DNA from: CAZIRF01 sp964541755 | Lineage (GTDB): Bacteria > Spirochaetota > Spirochaetia > Treponematales > Breznakiellaceae | Length of the DNA stretch: 60,923 bases | NCBI GenBank assembly: GCA_964541755.1 | Contig: CAZIRF010000014.1 | Span: 1 to 60,923, forward strand | Direction of reading: 5' to 3' | Part shown: one piece after another, positions 57,605 to 60,923 of the stretch | How the letters are laid out: the number at the start of each line of letters is the position of its first letter | Numbering within the stretch: position 1 is the first letter of the stretch | The notes under the pieces: generated by a model | Told to the model about the DNA's origin: nothing | The model's database searches: none | What the model saw: the letters and a program-made list of their open reading frames with translations, nothing else | Position numbers and translations under genes: made by a program

Positions 57605-58213
57605 ATGTTCAACAGCCTTACGGGTACCCTTACGGCCAAATACGCAGATGCCGTCCACCTCGAAACCGCCGGCATCGAGTGGGATCTCGCCATGAGTTCC
57701 CTCGACAGTGCGGTCCTGCCCCCTGTTGGGACGGGCGTGCGCGTCTTTGTGTGGATGTACCACCGCGAGGACCAGATGAGGCTTTACGGCTTTCCTTCCG
57801 CAGAGCGAAGGTCCACCTTCCTCGAGCTCCAGAAGGTCGAGGGCATAGGCCCCAAGGCGGCCCTCAAGATTATGGGGGGGATAGGGCAGGAGGAACTCGT
57901 GCGGGCACTCGAGGCCGGCGACCTCGCCCGCCTCGAGGCCGTGCCGGGGCTGGGCAAGAAGACGGCCCAGAAGATGCTCCTCGCCTTGAAGGGCCGCCTC
58001 GTCCAACGCGACGAGGGCCCGGTAGCGGAATCCGGGGCGCACCCCGAACTCGTCGAGGCCCTCGTCCAGATGGGCTACGACAAGAAGGCGGCCATCAAGG
58101 CCGTCGAGAGGGCGCTGGAAAGCAGGGCGGCAGCCCTTGCGGGCCTTTCGCCGGCAGAGGCCGAAAAAATCCTCTTCCGGGAGGCCATCGTCCTCCTGTC
58201 CGGAGGGGCATAA
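57605..58213 (+). CDS. ruvA: Holliday junction DNA helicase subunit RuvA
   Basis: This 202-residue protein begins MFNSLTGTLTAKYADAVHLE, as RuvA does. The OB-fold domain (about 1-62) is followed by helix-hairpin-helix motifs (LQKVEGIGPKAALKIMGGIG and LEAVPGLGKKTAQKMLLALK). A flexible, Pro-rich hinge precedes the C-terminal domain III (about 155-202; LVEALVQMGYDKKAAIKAVE) that contacts RuvB. It recognises Holliday junctions as a tetramer. It starts 7 nt after the ruvC stop with a TATAGT 6 nt upstream. Confidence 0.94.
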   Translation: MFNSLTGTLTAKYADAVHLETAGIEWDLAMSSLDSAVLPPVGTGVRVFVWMYHREDQMRLYGFPSAERRSTFLELQKVEGIGPKAALKIMGGIGQEELVRALEAGDLARLEAVPGLGKKTAQKMLLALKGRLVQRDEGPVAESGAHPELVEALVQMGYDKKAAIKAVERALESRAAALAGLSPAEAEKILFREAIVLLSGGA

Positions 58214-58214
58214 G

Positions 58215-59255
58215 GTGGCCGATACGCACGACGACGCGCGGGATCTGCTGGCCGCTGCAGCCTGCCGCGGGGAGGACTATCAGGATACATCTCTTCGTCC
58301 CCGTCTCTTGAACGACTTTTTGGGCCAAGCGGCCATGAAGGAAAACCTTGCCGTCTTTATCGAGGCGGCCAGGCAGCGGAACGAGAGCATGGACCACCTC
58401 TTTTTGAACGGACCGCCGGGGCTGGGCAAGACCACCCTCGCGCAGGTGGTGGCCAATGAGCTGGGGGTCGAGTTCAAGGTGACCTCCGCCCCGGCCCTCG
58501 ACAAGCCAAAGGACCTCGCGGGCATACTCACCACCGTTACCGAACGCACCGTCTTCTTTATCGACGAGATTCACCGCTTGAAGCCCGCCATCGAGGAGAT
58601 GCTCTACATCGCGATGGAGGACTACGAGCTCGACTGGATAATAGGGCAGGGGCCCAGCGCCCGCACCCTGCGTATCCCCGTACCGCCCTTTACCCTCGTG
58701 GGCGCGACGACGAAGGCGGGGAATGTCTCGAGCCCCCTCATAAGCCGCTTCGGCATCAATTGCCGCTTCGCTTTTTACGAACTGGCCGACATCGAGGCCA
58801 TCATTCGCCGCTCGGCGGCCATCCTCGAGGTGTCCATCGAGCCGGGGGCCGCCCGCCTCTTGGCCACAAGTGCCCGGGGCACGCCCCGCGTGGCGAACCG
58901 CCTCCTGCGGCGCATGCGCGACTTTGCCCAGGTAGCCGGCAAGCCGGGCATCGACGAGGCGACGGTCCGGGACGCATTGAAGCGCCTTGAAATCGACGCA
59001 TTGGGCCTCGAGAGCCACGACCGCCTCATCCTCAAGACTATTATCGAACGCTATGGGGGCGGCCCCGTCGGGGCCGAAACCCTTGCCATATCAATCGGGG
59101 AGTCGGTCGACACCCTCGAGGATTTCTACGAGCCCTACCTCATTCAGGCCGGTCTCCTCCAGCGCAGCCCCCGGGGACGCCTCGTCACCGAAAGGGCGCG
59201 GGAGCACCTGGGCCTCGCACGGAGCAACAGTGTACCTGACGGACTTCCATTTTGA
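58215..59255 (+). CDS. ruvB: Holliday junction branch-migration ATPase RuvB
   Basis: This 346-residue AAA+ protein starts at GTG 58215, one base after the ruvA stop, with GGAGG upstream. Motifs are SLRPRLLNDFLGQAAMKENL, Walker A LNGPPGLGKTTLAQVVANEL near 62, Walker B FIDEIHRLKPAIEEMLYIAM, sensor I VGATTKAG and the arginine finger region LLATSARGTPRVANRLLRR. A winged-helix domain (about 265-346) ends the protein. It drives branch migration with RuvA. The last 26 bp overlap queA. Confidence 0.96.
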   Translation: MADTHDDARDLLAAAACRGEDYQDTSLRPRLLNDFLGQAAMKENLAVFIEAARQRNESMDHLFLNGPPGLGKTTLAQVVANELGVEFKVTSAPALDKPKDLAGILTTVTERTVFFIDEIHRLKPAIEEMLYIAMEDYELDWIIGQGPSARTLRIPVPPFTLVGATTKAGNVSSPLISRFGINCRFAFYELADIEAIIRRSAAILEVSIEPGAARLLATSARGTPRVANRLLRRMRDFAQVAGKPGIDEATVRDALKRLEIDALGLESHDRLILKTIIERYGGGPVGAETLAISIGESVDTLEDFYEPYLIQAGLLQRSPRGRLVTERAREHLGLARSNSVPDGLPF

Positions 59256-60249
59256 CCTCCCCGAAGAACAGATAGCCCAGTTTCCCAGTGGCGAGCGCGG
59301 CGCCGACCGCCTCCTCCTCCTTGACCGGGAGTCGGGGATGATTGAACACCACCTCGTTGCCGCCCTCGACAGCCTCATCGAGCCGGGGACCCTCATGGTC
59401 TTCAACGATTCGCGCGTGCGCAAGGCCCGCATATACGGCACAGCCCTCGATTCGGGGAGCGAGCAGGAGTTCCTCCTCCTCGAAGAGCGGGAGGCGGGGC
59501 TCTGGCGGGCCATGGTCAAGCGAGCCAAGCGCCAGCGGCCCGGCCGCGAGTATAGCTTTCCCGGCGGTGTGGGGGGCCGGATTGAGGCCCTGGACGGGGA
59601 GTTTCGCCTCGTGCGCTTCGAACCTGCCATCGACGAGGCCTGGCTCGAGGCCCATGGCCATATGCCCCTGCCGCCCTATATCCATCGCGACGACCAGAAT
59701 CTCGATGCCGAACGCTACCAGACCGTCTATGCCCAGAGCGTGGGATCGGCGGCGGCTCCCACAGCGGGCCTCCACTTTACCCCCGAGCTTCTCGCGCGCC
59801 TCGATCAAAAGGGCATTGAGCGCCACTTTGTAACCCTCCATGTGGGACTCGGGACCTTCCTCCCGGTGCGCACGGAGACCATCGAGGAGCATACGATGCA
59901 CGAGGAGTCCTGGACGGTGAGCGAAGAGACCGCCCGTGCAGTGAACCGGGCCAAGGCCGAGGGCCGCCCCGTCCTTGCGGTGGGGACGACGAGTGTTCGC
60001 ACCCTGGAGTCGGCGGGCTCAAGCGGGCGCCTTGAGGCCGGTTCGGGGCGGACGAGTATCTTTATCTACCCCGGTTACCGCTTCAAGATCGTCGACCGGC
60101 TCTTCACGAACTTCCACACCCCCGGTTCCACCCTCCTCATGCTCGTGAGTGCCTTCGCCGGGCGCGAAAAAATCCTTGAAAGCTATGGGGCGGCGGTCAA
60201 AGAGGGCTACCGCTTCTTCTCGTACGGGGATGCGATGTACATACGCTAG
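59230..60249 (+). CDS. queA: S-adenosylmethionine:tRNA ribosyltransferase-isomerase
   Basis: This 339-residue protein is read from GTG 59230 (GGAG 5 nt upstream), which overlaps the ruvB end by 26 nt; earlier starts in this frame lie inside ruvB without homology. QueA hallmarks are LTDFHFDLPEEQIAQFPSGE, LMVFNDSRVRKARIYG, SVGSAAAPTAGLHFTPELLA, VTLHVGLGTFLPVRTETIEE and FTNFHTPGSTLLMLVSAFAG. It makes epoxyqueuosine in the queuosine modification of tRNA. It closes the ruv operon and is convergent with the next gene. Confidence 0.95.
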   Translation: MYLTDFHFDLPEEQIAQFPSGERGADRLLLLDRESGMIEHHLVAALDSLIEPGTLMVFNDSRVRKARIYGTALDSGSEQEFLLLEEREAGLWRAMVKRAKRQRPGREYSFPGGVGGRIEALDGEFRLVRFEPAIDEAWLEAHGHMPLPPYIHRDDQNLDAERYQTVYAQSVGSAAAPTAGLHFTPELLARLDQKGIERHFVTLHVGLGTFLPVRTETIEEHTMHEESWTVSEETARAVNRAKAEGRPVLAVGTTSVRTLESAGSSGRLEAGSGRTSIFIYPGYRFKIVDRLFTNFHTPGSTLLMLVSAFAGREKILESYGAAVKEGYRFFSYGDAMYIR

Positions 60250-60313
60250 GGGCAACTGGCGGGATGGACCGGCATAATGCTTGTACAGGGCCACAGAAGC
60301 AGCTCTGTGAGTA

Positions 60314-60923
60314 TCAGTACGTATTTTCGTCCATGGCCCTGAAGGTCTCGCGCACCTCGTTGAGGCGTTTGAGCTCACGCTCGATGGTTCTCCCGTAGTC
60401 GAGGCTCCCCTCTTCCATGATGCGGTAGGCCTCGTCCTCCCAGAAGGAGACGCGCTTGAGGGAGAGGAAGTAGAAGCGCTTTTCGCGGGCCTTTGTCGCC
60501 CACTTGATTGCCTCATCCCAGTAGTGGCGGGCTGTCGTGTAACAGGTTTCGGCCGTCTCGAGGCTCTCGAGGTTCTCTTCCTTCCAGGGTGCGTTGTAAA
60601 AGTAGGCCTTCTTTTTGTCCCACTTGTTCCCCAGGGCCAGGTACTCCTCGACGAGCTTGAGGTTCAAGTGCATGGTAAAGAGGTAGCGGTATTTCTCCCA
60701 CTCGGTTTCATTTTCGATGAGGGCTATCGCGTAGAGGGGGTTGCAGAAGTCCGCCTTGAGGGCCTGTTCGAGCCAGTAGATGTTCTCCATGGTATCGTCC
60801 GGATAGCGGTTCAGGTGCAGGTGATACAAGCGGTAATACTGTTCCTTGTACTGGACGTAGTACGCACTCGCGCGGACCGGCACCAGCATGAACAGGAAGG
60901 CGGAGAGGACTATCAGACTGATA
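60314..60923 (-). CDS. Exported protein of unknown function, 5' end beyond the window
   Basis: At least 202 residues are visible. The frame is open to the right edge. The residues upstream of the internal ATG at 60889 (ISLIVLSAFLF, then MLVPVRASA) look like the core and end of a signal peptide, so the true start is beyond 60923. The mature part is rich in Tyr, Trp, Glu and Lys and mainly helical (YRLYHLHLNRYPDDTMENIY, NPLYAIALIENETEWEKYRY), with TPR-like spacing. It resembles spirochaete periplasmic proteins that I cannot name with certainty; flagellar-collar or other periplasmic roles are possible. It is convergent with queA. Confidence 0.7.
   Translation of the reverse strand, partial: ISLIVLSAFLFMLVPVRASAYYVQYKEQYYRLYHLHLNRYPDDTMENIYWLEQALKADFCNPLYAIALIENETEWEKYRYLFTMHLNLKLVEEYLALGNKWDKKKAYFYNAPWKEENLESLETAETCYTTARHYWDEAIKWATKAREKRFYFLSLKRVSFWEDEAYRIMEEGSLDYGRTIERELKRLNEVRETFRAMDENTY

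Overview
The window looks like chromosomal DNA of a spirochaete, most likely a Treponema relative. Reasons: a P83/100-type antigen gene at the left end, a cluster of flagellin-glycosylation (Maf/DUF115) genes with a very acidic spirochaete-type protein, a bacterial pyruvate phosphate dikinase, and many lipid-anchored or exported proteins of treponemal type. It is gene-dense, with few gaps over 200 bp and many ATGA, TGATG, GTGA or TAGTG overlaps. I find no rRNA, tRNA, CRISPR array, transposase or prophage. Third-position G/C is clearly higher in metG, rnz, hemW, the helicase, ppdK, the lipoprotein/ABC pair and the yebC-ruv-queA block than in the Rnf-like operon and pcnB.

Layout. 0-5 kb (minus): P83/100 antigen, a PQQ-propeller/HEAT exported protein and an RlmD/TrmA-type rRNA methylase. 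5-11 kb: alpha/beta hydrolase, pcnB, a structured 140-bp repeat element, a TPR protein with a dead peptidase-MA-like domain, a P-loop/Asp23 fusion, an RluA pseudouridine synthase and a divergent PAP2 protein. 11-16.2 kb: a six-gene operon in rnfCDGEAB order whose products have lost most recognisable Rnf cofactor motifs. 16.4-24.8 kb: GH57-like protein, metG, RNase Z, and a Gld-like ABC ATPase/permease/GldG set. 24.8-33 kb (minus): a degenerate GGDEF membrane protein, two Maf-like proteins, an unknown protein and an 894-aa acidic protein. 33-41 kb: FtsB/DivIC-like protein, FemAB-like transferase, zinc-dependent phospholipase C-like protein, UMF1 transporter, CsgG/LpoB-like protein, smpB and a PEGA/FGE-sulfatase protein. 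40-43 kb: lepB, a LepB paralogue with the catalytic dyad replaced, and hemW. 43-51.5 kb: DEAH helicase, ppdK, and a lipoprotein plus a permease-ATPase fusion forming an NMT1/SsuABC-like importer. 51.5-61 kb: hisS, coaX, a NeuB-family synthase with an unknown partner, a zinc-ribbon protein, yebC-ruvC-ruvA-ruvB-queA, and an exported protein running off the right edge.

How parts may work together. The NeuB-family synthase and two Maf-like proteins would fit nonulosonic-acid glycosylation of periplasmic flagella. LepB, FemAB, FtsB and the CsgG/LpoB-like protein serve the envelope. The ruv block, helicase, RluA, RlmD-type enzyme, hisS, metG, smpB and queA are information-processing housekeeping.

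Two signals stand out. First, many genes that start a transcription unit have a sigma70-type -10 hexamer ending only 6-9 nt before the start codon and no Shine-Dalgarno, so their mRNAs should be leaderless or nearly so; at two divergent pairs one TTGWCAA heptamer can serve as the -35 of both promoters. Second, the Rnf-like operon keeps gene order and the RnfC/RnfB ferredoxin motifs but appears to lack the flavin/NADH signature of RnfC, the flavinylation motifs of RnfD and RnfG, and the conserved membrane Cys motifs of RnfA/RnfE. All assignments are from reading the sequence; no database search was run.
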